A stretch of DNA of 64,000 nucleotides from DATKFM01 sp963810485 (GTDB lineage: Bacteria; Pseudomonadota; Alphaproteobacteria; Dongiales; Dongiaceae). The notes beneath the pieces are model-generated. The model was not told the DNA's origin. It searched no databases and saw nothing but the letters and a program-made list of their open reading frames with translations. Below, piece by piece: positions 43,339 to 52,133 of this stretch (position 1 is its first letter; the number at the start of each line of letters is the position of its first letter). Made by a program: the position numbers and the translations under genes. Where the stretch lies: NCBI GenBank assembly GCA_963810485.1, contig CAWENQ010000004.1, positions 930,001 to 994,000 on the forward strand. Reading direction: 5' to 3'.

Positions 43339-44265
43339 CTAACGCGGCCGCGCCAGGACCGGCCAGACCAGGACCAGGAATTGCGCGAGTATCACCAGTC
43401 CCAGCCCGGCGATGACGTCCAGGCCGATGGGTTCACCCAGCAGCAGCGTGCTGGAAACGACGCCGACCACGGGAATGGCCAGGGAATTGATGCTGACCGT
43501 GACCGCCGAGAAGCTGCGCACCAGCTTGAACCAGGCCCAGTGGCAATAGATCATCGCCACCAGCACCGCATAGATCGTGCCGAACCAGGCATGCGGGCTC
43601 CAGCTTGTGGGATCGACGCCGCGGTCGAAGAAAGGCGCCGCGATCAGCACGGGAATGCCGCCCAGCAGCAGCTGCCAGCCCACCAGCGACACCACCGGCA
43701 TGGAGAAGCGGCAGTATTTCAGCCCGACGGTGCCGGCGGCCCAGGCCATGGCGGCGATCAGCATGAACAGCGGCCCGCGGGGATCCGCCATCAGGCCGTC
43801 CCATTCCGGCAGCAGCAATGCGGCGAGACCCAGCATGCCGACGGCCAGGCCGACGATCGTCGAGACGCGCAAACGCTCGTTCAGCAGATAGACCGACAGC
43901 AGCGTCGCCCAGAGCGGCATCGTATAGGCGATGATCGCGGCGCGCCCGGCTTCGATGTATTTCAGCCCCGCGGCCGAACAGACATGCCAGACCGTGATGT
44001 TGAAGAAGGTCACCACCAGCAGGGGCAGCAGCTCGTTGCGGGGAATGCGGAACGACAGGCCGCCGAGCCGCGCCAGCAGATACATGCCAAGCCCGCCACC
44101 ATAGAGGCAGATGACGCGGAAGGTGAGGATGGGTATCTCCGCCACCGCCGCCTTCATCGCCGGCCAGTTCCCGCCCCACAAGATAGAGAGGCTGATCATC
44201 AGCGCGACGCCGCCGGCCAGACTGAGTTCGCGCGCGGTCACTGCCGGCGCCGCGGACTTGCTCAT
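43339..44265 (-). CDS. EamA/DMT-family transporter
   Basis: A 308-residue protein with ten predicted membrane helices in two EamA repeats (ALMISLSILWGGNWPAMKAA, LPLLVVTFFNITVWHVCSAA, LIAAMAWAAGTVGLKYCRFS, SINSLAIPVVGVVSSTLLLG). The layout fits drug/metabolite exporters of the RhaT/EamA class. The start overlaps the stop of the DUF1289 gene as ATGA, so the two are co-translated. The substrate is unknown. Confidence 0.92.
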   Translation of the reverse strand: MSKSAAPAVTARELSLAGGVALMISLSILWGGNWPAMKAAVAEIPILTFRVICLYGGGLGMYLLARLGGLSFRIPRNELLPLLVVTFFNITVWHVCSAAGLKYIEAGRAAIIAYTMPLWATLLSVYLLNERLRVSTIVGLAVGMLGLAALLLPEWDGLMADPRGPLFMLIAAMAWAAGTVGLKYCRFSMPVVSLVGWQLLLGGIPVLIAAPFFDRGVDPTSWSPHAWFGTIYAVLVAMIYCHWAWFKLVRSFSAVTVSINSLAIPVVGVVSSTLLLGEPIGLDVIAGLGLVILAQFLVLVWPVLARPR

Positions 44266-44534
44266 GACCCGCCGCCGATCTTGCCCGCCGATATCCTCCG
44301 CTGATCAAGCTGCTTCAGTACCGCCTCCCGCTCCGCCGGCATCATGATGATCCAATCGCGGATCTCGTCGATTGTGCGCAGGCAGCCGACGCAATAGCCG
44401 GTGGCGTCGTCCAGGCGGCAGATGCTGACGCAGGGCGACGGCGGGCCGCTCATGAGCAGGCGGCGCCGTTCGGCGCGGCGGCGCTCGCGATCGAGAATGC
44501 GCTGGCGGTTGGGATCGTCGGTGTCGGCGGTCAT
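44262..44534 (-). CDS. DUF1289 protein (small Cys-rich)
   Basis: The start is ATG 44534 (MTADTDDPNRQRILDRERRR), giving 90 residues. The DUF1289 motif is PSPCVSICRLDDATGYCVGC followed by LRTIDEIRDW, with four Cys that probably bind a metal. The basic N-terminal helix is variable between members. Such small proteins are common in alpha- and gammaproteobacteria, with no defined role. The TGA overlaps the start of the EamA transporter. Confidence 0.92.
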   Translation of the reverse strand: MTADTDDPNRQRILDRERRRAERRRLLMSGPPSPCVSICRLDDATGYCVGCLRTIDEIRDWIIMMPAEREAVLKQLDQRRISAGKIGGGS

Positions 44535-44671
44535 ACACGGAGGGCGGCTGTTGTCCCGCTTGCCTAGCGGAGGCGCGGCGGCCTGTCCATGGCGCCTATG
44601 GAATAAACCGGGGGTTCCAGGCATATGTTAGTGAGGACGTCCTGTCTTACCCGTCGCCACGAGCAGCACCC

Positions 44672-46399
44672 ATGCCGGCCGCGCTGTCCCTGCCCCAGCT
44701 TGTGAACCGCACCCGCCTGGCGACGGGCCTGGTGCTTTTCGCCTATGCGGCGACCCATCTGCTGAATCACTCCCTCGGCCTGATTTCACTGGACGCGATG
44801 GATGCCGGGCGGCGCGTCTTCGTCGCCATCTGGTTCAATCCCATCGGCCTAACGCTGCTCTATGGCAGCCTGACCATCCATCTGGCGCTGGCGTTCTGGT
44901 CGATCTACCGGCGGCGCAGCCTGCGCATGCCCCTGTGGGAAGCCGCACAGCTTCTGCTGGGGTTGATGATCCCGCCGCTGCTGGCGATTCACGTCATCGG
45001 TTCCCGCGGCGCCCATCAGCTCTACGGCACCGACACCAACTATGTCTACGAGCTGCTGATCCTCTGGGTATTCAGCCCGAAGGATGGCGTGCAACTGGCC
45101 ATCGTCCTCGTCATCTTGTGGATGCATGGCTGCATCGGCCTGCATTTCTGGCTGCGGCTGAAGAGCTGGTATCCCCGCGCGCTCCCGTTCGTCTATGCCG
45201 TGGCGCTCTTGGTGCCGGTGCTGGCGCTGCTGGGCTTTTCCGCCGGCGGACGCGAGGTGGCGCGGCTGGCAGAGGATCCCGACTGGCTGAACCAGGCGGT
45301 TGCCGAACTCGGCTTCCCTGATGAAGACGGCGTCGCCGTTCTCTACGCCATCCGCGACTGGTTCATCGGCGGGTTCTTCGCCTGTCTCGCCGCCGCCCTG
45401 ATCGGCCGCGCCGTCAGGCGCTGGATCACCAGCCACCGTGCCGTGGTGATCAGCTACCCCGACGGCAAGAAGGTGGAGGTACAGATCGGCACCACCATCC
45501 TGGATGCCAGCCGGATCGCCGGCATTCCCCACGCCTCCGTCTGCGGCGGCCGCGGCCGCTGCTCCACCTGCCGGGTACGCATTTCCGCCGGCGCCCAGCA
45601 TCTGCCGCCGGCGAGCGACGCCGAGCGCAAGGTGCTGGACCGCGTGGGCGCCGCGCCCAATGTGCGGCTGGCCTGCCAGACACGGCCCACCGGCGCCGTC
45701 GCCATCGTGCCGCTGCTGCCGGCGACCGCCAGCCCGCGGGACGCCCAGGCGCGCCCAGGCTATCTGCAGGGTCATGAGGAGGAGATCGCCATCCTGTTCG
45801 CCGATCTGCGCGCCTTCACCCGCATGGCCGAGCACAAGCTGCCCTATGATGTCGTGTTCGTGCTCAACCGCTACTTCCGCGCCATGGGGCTGGCTGTCGA
45901 AAACACCGGCGGCCGGCTCGACAAGTTCATCGGCGACGGCGTGATGGCGCTGTTCGGCATCGGCGCCAATCCCGGCGAAGGCTGCCGCCAGGCGCTGGCG
46001 GCGGCCAAGGCGATGGCGGAGAATCTGCAGGAAATAAATCAGACCCTTCATCATGATCTGAACGAGCCACTGCGCATCGGCATCGGCATCCATGCTGGGC
46101 CTGCCATTGTCGGGGAGATGGGGCATGGCCATGCCACCTCGATCACCGCCATCGGCGATGCCGTGAATACCGCCAGCCGCCTGGAGACGCTGACCAAGGA
46201 CTATGGTTGCCAGCTCATCGTCTCGGAGACCGTCGCCCACCACGCCGGCCTCGATACCGCCGGCCGCGAACGCCATGACATCGAGATCCGTGGACGGCGC
46301 GAGCCCCTGGCGATCTATGCCATCGCCGACGCCCATGGGCTGATACTGCCGTCAGCCCCGCAGAACGACGGCAAGAAGGCGGTCGCCGGCCGCGCTTGA
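44672..46399 (+). CDS. Adenylate cyclase with six-helix membrane anchor and 2Fe-2S domain
   Basis: The 575-residue protein combines three modules. Residues ~15-250 hold six helices with conserved His (AATHLLNHSLGL, LTIHLALAFWSIY, LLAIHVIGSRGAH, WMHGCIGLHFWL) that resemble the heme-bearing anchor of succinate dehydrogenases. Residues ~255-345 are a plant-type ferredoxin (CGGRGRCSTC, then CQTRP). Residues ~370-550 are a class III cyclase: AILFADLRAFTRMAE, DKFIGDGVMALFG, GIGIHAGPAIVGEMG, AIGDAVNTASRLE; the Lys and Asp at the base-recognition positions favour ATP. It probably couples cAMP production to the redox or quinone state, as proposed for rhizobial CyaC-type cyclases. Confidence 0.92.
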   Translation: MPAALSLPQLVNRTRLATGLVLFAYAATHLLNHSLGLISLDAMDAGRRVFVAIWFNPIGLTLLYGSLTIHLALAFWSIYRRRSLRMPLWEAAQLLLGLMIPPLLAIHVIGSRGAHQLYGTDTNYVYELLILWVFSPKDGVQLAIVLVILWMHGCIGLHFWLRLKSWYPRALPFVYAVALLVPVLALLGFSAGGREVARLAEDPDWLNQAVAELGFPDEDGVAVLYAIRDWFIGGFFACLAAALIGRAVRRWITSHRAVVISYPDGKKVEVQIGTTILDASRIAGIPHASVCGGRGRCSTCRVRISAGAQHLPPASDAERKVLDRVGAAPNVRLACQTRPTGAVAIVPLLPATASPRDAQARPGYLQGHEEEIAILFADLRAFTRMAEHKLPYDVVFVLNRYFRAMGLAVENTGGRLDKFIGDGVMALFGIGANPGEGCRQALAAAKAMAENLQEINQTLHHDLNEPLRIGIGIHAGPAIVGEMGHGHATSITAIGDAVNTASRLETLTKDYGCQLIVSETVAHHAGLDTAGRERHDIEIRGRREPLAIYAIADAHGLILPSAPQNDGKKAVAGRA

Positions 46400-46456
46400 T
46401 CAGGCGTCACGGACGTGAAAATCTGCGCCCCGCCGAACACTGAGAGCTGCGACTTC

Positions 46457-47137
46457 ATGAACAGCAATCAAATCAAGTACGCCGACTGGGTGCGGCTGCT
46501 GAGCGAGGACAACGGCCATCTGCGCTCTTCGCCGGCGCAGGGTTATTGGCGCCTGGCGCCGCACTATGTCTGCCAGATCACCGACTGCGCCTGCTCGCTC
46601 GCCTCCGCGACGATGGTGCTCAATGCCATCAGCGGCAGCCGCCTGCGCGCGCCCGGCAGCCTGATGATGACTCAGGAGACGCTGCTGCAGGCGGTGGATG
46701 ACCAGACCTGGCACGAGGGATCGGGCAAGGATGGCGGACGCGGCGTGACGCTGACCGAACTGGAAAAGCTGCTGCGCCGCGGGCTGGCGGTGAACGATCT
46801 CCGCGCCGAAATCGGGATCGTGCCGCTGGGCGACAAGGCCGACGCGTCACAAGCCGCCAACCGGCTGCGCCGGGACATGGAAGCCTGCGAGCAAGGCCGG
46901 GTGCTGATCATCGCGAACTATTTCTCCGAAACGGCCATCGGATCCGGCGACTACGGCCATTTCTCGCCGGTCGCCGCCTATGATGCAGGGCAGGATCTGG
47001 TGCTGGTAATGGATGTCTGGCGCTTCGAGTATGAACCCTATTGGATTCCCGTCGCCAAGCTGGTGGAAGGCATGATGAGCGCCAGCCGCATCACCGGCGA
47101 GCCCCGCGGCTATCTGACGATCGGACTCGATCCTTAG
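46457..47137 (+). CDS. Phytochelatin-synthase-like cysteine peptidase
   Basis: I choose ATG 46457 (MNSNQIKYADWVRLLSEDNG); a GTG at 46415 could add 14 residues. The 226-residue protein has the phytochelatin synthase fold: the catalytic Cys in DCACSLASATMVLNAISG, His in DYGHFSPVAAYDAGQD, and Asp in LVMDVWRFEYEPYWIPV. Bacterial single-domain members mostly cleave glutathione or act on peptides rather than build long phytochelatins. Its nearest neighbour is the adenylate cyclase gene, 57 bases upstream; the start is close enough for shared transcription. Confidence 0.88.
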   Translation: MNSNQIKYADWVRLLSEDNGHLRSSPAQGYWRLAPHYVCQITDCACSLASATMVLNAISGSRLRAPGSLMMTQETLLQAVDDQTWHEGSGKDGGRGVTLTELEKLLRRGLAVNDLRAEIGIVPLGDKADASQAANRLRRDMEACEQGRVLIIANYFSETAIGSGDYGHFSPVAAYDAGQDLVLVMDVWRFEYEPYWIPVAKLVEGMMSASRITGEPRGYLTIGLDP

Positions 47138-47147
47138 ACAACGAAGT

Positions 47148-47371
47148 CCCCTCTCCCTCGAACGAGGGAGAGGGTGCACAGCATTCGCGTTCAGCGAATG
47201 CTGTGCGGGTGAGGGTCGGGCGCACGAAATCAGAAGGAGTCATACCGGCGACGAAGTTAGGGATCTGATCCGACAGAACAACTGATTGTGACATCGGCGC
47301 CGCCCCTCACCTGCAACATCCGCTGAACGCGGATGTTGCATGCCTCTCCCCACTTTGTGGGGCGAGGCGAC
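47148..47371. repeat. REP/BIME-like pair of inverted palindromic units
   Basis: Four hairpins line up. They are CCCTCTCCCTCG/CGAGGGAGAGGG (47149-47174), GCACAGCATTCGC-GTTCA-GCGAATGCTGTGC (47176-47206), TGCAACATCCGC-TGAAC-GCGGATGTTGCA (47312-47340), and CTCTCCCCAC/GTGGGG.GAGG (47344-47368). The second and third share complementary loops, and GGTGAGGG at about 47208 has its reverse complement at 47303. So this is one palindromic unit present twice in opposite orientation with ~95 bases between. Confidence 0.85.
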
Positions 47372-47483
47372 TAGTTACAGCTTTTGATCCTACTCTGAAT
47401 GAATTCGCTCGCGAGCCGCGGGGGGAGCGGCGGCTCGCGAGCGCCAGCAAGCGGGATTGCGGGATGGGGCCCGCAGACCGCGC

Positions 47484-47996
47484 CTAGCCGTTGTTCGCTT
47501 TGAAGTCGGCGATCTTTTCTTCGAGCTCTTTCTGCTCCTCGCAGCCATTGCAGGCCTTGGCCAAGACCGCCAGCCGCTCTTCGGCCTTCGGCAGATTCTT
47601 CATTTCCAGGTACAGCTCGCCCAAATATTCGTTGGCGCCGACATGGTTCGGCTTCAGCTTCAGCGCCTTCTCGTAATACTCCAGCGCATCGTCATACTCG
47701 CCGAGCTTGCGGTGGCTGTAGCCCATGAGGTTCCAGGCGTCGGCGTGCTTCGGGTTGTCATCGACGATGTCCTCGAGAATTTCGATCGCGTCGTCGTACT
47801 TGCCGGCATCGACCTTGGCGCTCGCCTTCTTATACATGCTGGCAATCGATGACGAGCTGCTGCCGCCCGACGACGAGCTTCCACCGGACGAGGAACTGCC
47901 GCCGCCGGAATTGGCGGCCCAGGCGAACCCGGCCGGTATCGCCAGCGCCAGCCCAATCGCCACGACAGACGAAATCAAGATCCGCTGAGTTACCAT
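47484..47996 (-). CDS. TPR-repeat secreted protein
   Basis: Starts at ATG 47996 with a signal peptide (MVTQRILISSVVAIGLALAI, cleavage after WAA). A Gly/Ser run follows (GGGSSSSGGSSSSGGSSSSS), a flexible linker coded with repetitive codons. Residues ~55-150 form three tetratricopeptide units (YDDAIEILEDIVDDNPKHAD, AWNLMGYSHRKLGEYDDALE, YYEKALKLKPNHVGANEYLG). A CNGC pair near the C-terminus may form a disulfide. It is a 170-residue periplasmic adaptor-like protein; partner unknown. Its upstream region has a CRP-like palindrome. Confidence 0.88.
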   Translation of the reverse strand: MVTQRILISSVVAIGLALAIPAGFAWAANSGGGSSSSGGSSSSGGSSSSSIASMYKKASAKVDAGKYDDAIEILEDIVDDNPKHADAWNLMGYSHRKLGEYDDALEYYEKALKLKPNHVGANEYLGELYLEMKNLPKAEERLAVLAKACNGCEEQKELEEKIADFKANNG

Positions 47997-48086
47997 TGTG
48001 ACATCCTCCGATCGGTTCCAATGCCGCCTGATATTCCGGCACTGAACGATTAACATGACCAGCCCCAGTTTATTCCCCCCGGTGAC

Positions 48087-48100
48087 GTGACAGTGATCAC
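48087..48100. promoter_or_regulatory. CRP-like palindrome GTGA-N6-TCAC
   Basis: GTGACAGTGATCAC (with A following) matches the core of a CRP/FNR-superfamily cAMP-CRP site. It lies between the divergent TPR gene (start 47996) and methyltransferase gene (start 48189), 87 and 89 bases from the two starts. The window also codes for an adenylate cyclase, so control by cAMP is plausible but unproven. Confidence 0.45.
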
Positions 48101-48188
48101 ATTCCTGTGGTGGAGACCGCCCGGACAAGAAGGCGAAACGCAAAGATTTCCCGTGACATAAGCGACGTGCCATTCATCAAATAAGCGG

Positions 48189-48956
48189 ATGCAAGTGGAT
48201 TTTGGCCGCACCGCCGCCGACTACGCCAACCACCGGGCGGCCTATCCGGACCGGCTCTATGACCGCCTTGCGGCGGCGGGGATTGTGCCCCGGCCCGGCG
48301 GCAGCGCGGCCGTGGATCTGGCGACGGGCACCGGCATGATTGCCCGCGCGCTGGCGCAGCGCGGATGGGCGGTCACCGCGCTGGATATTGCGCCGGCGAT
48401 GATCGAGACCGCGGCGGCGCTGGCAAAGACGGAAGGCGTTTCGATCGATGCCCGAGTCGCACCGGCCGAAAACACGGGCTGCAATGCACAGAGCCATGAT
48501 CTGGTCACCGCCTTCTGCTGCTGGCACTGGTTCGACCATGAGGCTGCAGCGCGGGAAGTCCACCGCATCCTGAAACCCGGCGGCCGGCTCGTGGTCGGCG
48601 CGCTGGATTTCCATCGCGCGCCCGGCAATGTTATCGAGCTCAGCTCGGCGCTGATCAAGCGGCACAATCCGGAATGGACGCCGGACCGGCTCGGCTTCCG
48701 CCTGTCCTGGGCCGATGCGCTGCCGGCGGCGATGTTCACGATCATCGAGCGCCATGACGAGCTGCTGGACATTCCCTACAGCCAGGAGGCCTGGTGCGGC
48801 CGCATCCGCGCCAGCGCCGGCGTTTCCGCCAGCATGGCGCCGGATGTGGTTGCCATTTTCGACCGCGCCCATGCCCGGCAATTGCGGCAAACCTATGGCG
48901 AAGCCGACCTTAACGTCCCGCATCGACTGGCCTATTTCGTTGCGCAGGCACGCTGA
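48189..48956 (+). CDS. Class I SAM-dependent methyltransferase
   Basis: The 255-residue protein is a methyltransferase-11-type enzyme: AAVDLATGTGMIARALAQRG (motif I), VTALDIAPAMIETAAALAK (motif II), VTAFCCWHWFDHEAAAREVH and RILKPGGRLVVGALDF. The opening DFGRTAADYANHRAAYPD is seen in many members that act on small molecules. Start ATG 48189 has AAATAAGCG before it; the ribosome site is weak. The stop is 65 bases before the MscS gene. No specific substrate. Confidence 0.9.
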   Translation: MQVDFGRTAADYANHRAAYPDRLYDRLAAAGIVPRPGGSAAVDLATGTGMIARALAQRGWAVTALDIAPAMIETAAALAKTEGVSIDARVAPAENTGCNAQSHDLVTAFCCWHWFDHEAAAREVHRILKPGGRLVVGALDFHRAPGNVIELSSALIKRHNPEWTPDRLGFRLSWADALPAAMFTIIERHDELLDIPYSQEAWCGRIRASAGVSASMAPDVVAIFDRAHARQLRQTYGEADLNVPHRLAYFVAQAR

Positions 48957-49021
48957 ACCCCACTTCCGCGCCACCGCAAAATCATATGACATGCCGGAGT
49001 GACCCCTTTAGTCTCCCGGCC

Positions 49022-51238
49022 ATGCAAATTGGGGCCAGACACAATCTGACGTCGCTTGTTCTGGCGGCCTGCCTAGCGGCGATCGCGCTCCTCTCGCCCG
49101 CGACCGCCAGAGCGCAGTTCGTCGAAACCGAGCCCGCACCTGAAGTCAGCAGCGCGGAGATCGAAGTCCTCGTGCAGTCGCTACAGGACCCGGAAGCCCG
49201 CGCCAAGCTGATCGCCCAACTGAAGGCGATGCAGGCCGCGCAGGCGAAGGCCGAAGGCGTGCAGGAAGAGCCGGGCCTCGGCGCGATGCTGCTCGCAACC
49301 CTGTCGGACAATGTGCGCGAGGCGAGCGACGGTCTGGTGGCCGTGGCGACGGCGCTGCTCAATGCGCCGAGGATCGTCGCCTGGATTGCCGAACAGGCGC
49401 GCAATCCAGCCGTGCGCGATCTCTGGTTCGAGCTGATCTGGAAGATCGCCGCCATCCTCATTGCGGCGATGATCATCGAATGGCTGGTCAACCGCCTCCT
49501 CGCCCGGCCGCGCCAGCGGCTGGAGGGCCGCCAAGCGGAGAACAGCTATCTCTGGCGCTTGCCCTATGCGCTGCTGCACCTGCTGCTGGAACTGATACCG
49601 ATCGCCGCGTTCTTGGCCATTGCCTATGGCGTCATGTCCGCGCTGGCACCCGGCGAGACCACCCGCCTCGTGGTGTTGACGATCATCAACGCCAATCTGG
49701 TGACCAGACTGATTACCGCCGGGGCGCGGACGGCGCTGGCGCCGCGAGCGCGCAGCCTACGCCTCGTCAATGTCGGTGACGAGACCGCCAACTATCTGCT
49801 GATCTGGATCCGCCGGGTCAGTGCCGTCGCCGTCTACGGCTATTTCATCGCCGAAGCAGGCTTGCTGCTCGGCCTGCCGCCGGCGTTGCATATTTTCAGC
49901 CTGCGCGCGGTCGGCTTGGTGGTCGTGGGCATGCTGGTGGTCTTCGTGCTGCAGAACCGCAGCGCCGTGACGCAATGGCTCAAGGCCCGTGGCGAGAGCG
50001 GGGCCTGGAATCGCCTGCGCAACCGCTTCGCCGACGTCTGGCACTTCCTGGCGATCGTTTATGTTGTCGCGGTCTACTGCGTCTGGGCACTGAATATCAC
50101 CGGCGGCTTCGCTTTCCTGTTCCGCGCCACGCTGCTCACCTTCCTGCTGCTGTTCGTGGTCCGCATGATCACCGCCGGCATCAGCCGCATGGTGGAGCGC
50201 GGTTTTGCCCTCAGCAGCGAACTCACGGCGCGCTTCCCCAGGCTCGAGTCCCGCGCCAACCGCTATCTGCCGCTGCTGCAGCGCATTCTGTTCGCGGTTA
50301 TCTATGTGGTCACCGCTCTGTCGCTGCTGGAAGTCTGGGGCATCGACGCCTATGGCTGGCTGGCGACGGAATTCGGCCAGCGCCTGACCCGCAGCCTGAT
50401 TACGATCGGCTTCATCTTCTTGGGCGCCCTGCTGGCGACCGAGCTGGTCAACGGCATCGTCGAAAGCTTCCTCAACAAGCGCCAGCGCGATGCCGACGAT
50501 CCGAGTCGCGGCGCGCGGCTGCGCACTTTGCTGCCACTTATTCGCAATGCCTTCCGCATCGTGCTGGTGGTCATGGTGGCCCTGATCGTTCTGTCCGAGC
50601 TGGGCATCAATATCGCGCCGCTGCTTGCCGGCGCCGGCGTCGTCGGTCTGGCGGTCGGCTTCGGGGCGCAGACGCTGGTCAAGGATGTGATCACCGGCAT
50701 CTTTATCCTGGCGGAGGATACGCTTGCCGTGGGCGATGTGGCCGATCTTGACAACCGCATCGGCGTCGTCGAAGCGATGACTGTCCGCAGCATCCGGCTG
50801 CGGGACGGCGCGGGCGCGGTGCACACGATCCCCTTCAGCGCCGTCACCACGGTCAAGAACATGACCAAGGACTATGCCAATGCCATGTTCGACGTCGCCG
50901 TCGGTTATGACGCCGATCTGGAAAAGGTCACCAAGGTGCTGCGGCAGATCGGCGACGATCTGCGCAAGGATCCGAAGTTCACCCGCGATATCCTGGAACC
51001 CATGACGGTGGTGGGAATCACCAAGTTCCTGGAGAATGGCATGGTCATCCAGGCCCACATCAAGACCCGGCCGATGCGCCAGTGGGATGTGCGAAACGAA
51101 GTGAATCTCCGGCTGCGCAAGGCCTTTGCCGAGCAAGGCATCGAGTTCGCCGTGCCCCAGCGTCACATCACCCATCGCTGGGAAAACGCGCCGCCGGCCG
51201 AGACGCTGGCGCGCAAGAGCATTTCCGGACTGGGCTAA
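49022..51238 (+). CDS. MscS-family mechanosensitive channel (large type)
   Basis: I choose ATG 49022, which begins a signal sequence (MQIGARHNLTSLVLAACLAA); ATG 48986 lies 36 bases earlier without support. The 738-residue protein has an N-terminal periplasmic part with a coiled coil, about ten membrane helices, and the MscS pore helix GAGVVGLAVGFGAQTLVKD followed by VITGIFILAEDTLAVGDVAD and the beta domain (VRSIRLRDGAGAVHTIPFS). It should protect against hypo-osmotic shock. Members with such added N-terminal helices are the YbiO/MscK-like class. Confidence 0.95.
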   Translation: MQIGARHNLTSLVLAACLAAIALLSPATARAQFVETEPAPEVSSAEIEVLVQSLQDPEARAKLIAQLKAMQAAQAKAEGVQEEPGLGAMLLATLSDNVREASDGLVAVATALLNAPRIVAWIAEQARNPAVRDLWFELIWKIAAILIAAMIIEWLVNRLLARPRQRLEGRQAENSYLWRLPYALLHLLLELIPIAAFLAIAYGVMSALAPGETTRLVVLTIINANLVTRLITAGARTALAPRARSLRLVNVGDETANYLLIWIRRVSAVAVYGYFIAEAGLLLGLPPALHIFSLRAVGLVVVGMLVVFVLQNRSAVTQWLKARGESGAWNRLRNRFADVWHFLAIVYVVAVYCVWALNITGGFAFLFRATLLTFLLLFVVRMITAGISRMVERGFALSSELTARFPRLESRANRYLPLLQRILFAVIYVVTALSLLEVWGIDAYGWLATEFGQRLTRSLITIGFIFLGALLATELVNGIVESFLNKRQRDADDPSRGARLRTLLPLIRNAFRIVLVVMVALIVLSELGINIAPLLAGAGVVGLAVGFGAQTLVKDVITGIFILAEDTLAVGDVADLDNRIGVVEAMTVRSIRLRDGAGAVHTIPFSAVTTVKNMTKDYANAMFDVAVGYDADLEKVTKVLRQIGDDLRKDPKFTRDILEPMTVVGITKFLENGMVIQAHIKTRPMRQWDVRNEVNLRLRKAFAEQGIEFAVPQRHITHRWENAPPAETLARKSISGLG

Positions 51239-51304
51239 GGCCGCCTTGCCCTGGCGCCGCCGGGGGGCTAGACCTGCGGCGCCCCGCAAATCCCGTTCCC
51301 GGAC

Positions 51305-52133
51305 ATGCCGCCGCATCCCATGACAGCCACGCCCATCCAGCCGCCGCCCCAGGTGCGCCATATCGGCCGCGTCAACTGGGAGGGGCTGAAGACGCTGTAC
51401 CTGAAGGAGGTGCGCCGCTTCGCCAAGGTGGCGACCCAGACGGTGCTCGCGCCGCTGGTGACCACGCTGCTGTTCCTGGCGATCTTCGTGCTCGCCCTCG
51501 GCCGCTCGGTCGACAGGATGGGCGGTGTCACCTTCATGGAGTTCCTCGCGCCCGGCCTGATCATGATGACCATGGTGCAGAACGCCTTCGCCAACACCTC
51601 CTCCTCGATCCTGATCGCCAAGGTGCAGGGCAATATTGTCGACGTGCTGATGCCGCCCTTGAGCCCCGGACGAGCTGACCGCGGGCTTCGCGCTCGGCGG
51701 CATGACCCGTGGCCTGCTGGTCGGCCTCACCACCTGGGCGGCTATGAGCGTCGTGGTGGGGACCTCCATCCACGCGCCGTTCTTTGTGCTGTTCCATGCG
51801 GTCGCAGCCTCGCTGCTGTTGTCGCTGCTGGGCATGCTCGGCGCCATCTGGGCGGAAAAGTTCGATCACTTGGCGGCGGTGACCAATTTCGTCATCACGC
51901 CCTTCGCGTTTCTCTCCGGCACGTTCTACTCCGTGGAGCGGCTGCCGGGATTCTGGGCCGTGCTCGCCCATCTCAATCCGTTCTTCTATATGATCGACGG
52001 ATTCCGCTATGGCTTCATCGGCCATGCCGATGGCTCGCTCGCCGCCGGCATCGTCGTCATGGCGCTGGCCAACGCGGCGCTCTGGACCCTCGTGCATCGG
52101 CTGTTCGCCACCGGCTACCGGCTGAAGGCCTGA
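51305..52133 (+). CDS. ABC-2 type permease, frame broken by one extra base
   Basis: Starts at ATG 51305 or 51320. The first ~120 residues read in one frame (LKTLYLKEVRRFAKVATQTV, LAPLVTTLLFLAIFVLALG, FAPGLIMMTMVQNAFANTSS-like). At about 51664 the sequence CCCCGGACGAG has one G too many; skipping it joins DVLMPPLSP to DELTAGFALGGMTRGLLVGL and the frame then runs to TGA 52131-52133. The restored protein has 275 (or 270) residues and six helices. It is one of two ABC-2 permease genes in tandem; no ATPase gene is adjacent. Confidence 0.85.

Noticed and set aside
49757..51847. 696-codon frame on the minus strand opposite MscS and the ABC-2 permease
   Set aside because: Antisense shadow; composition dominated by Gly, Asp, Gln and His as expected from reversed codons.
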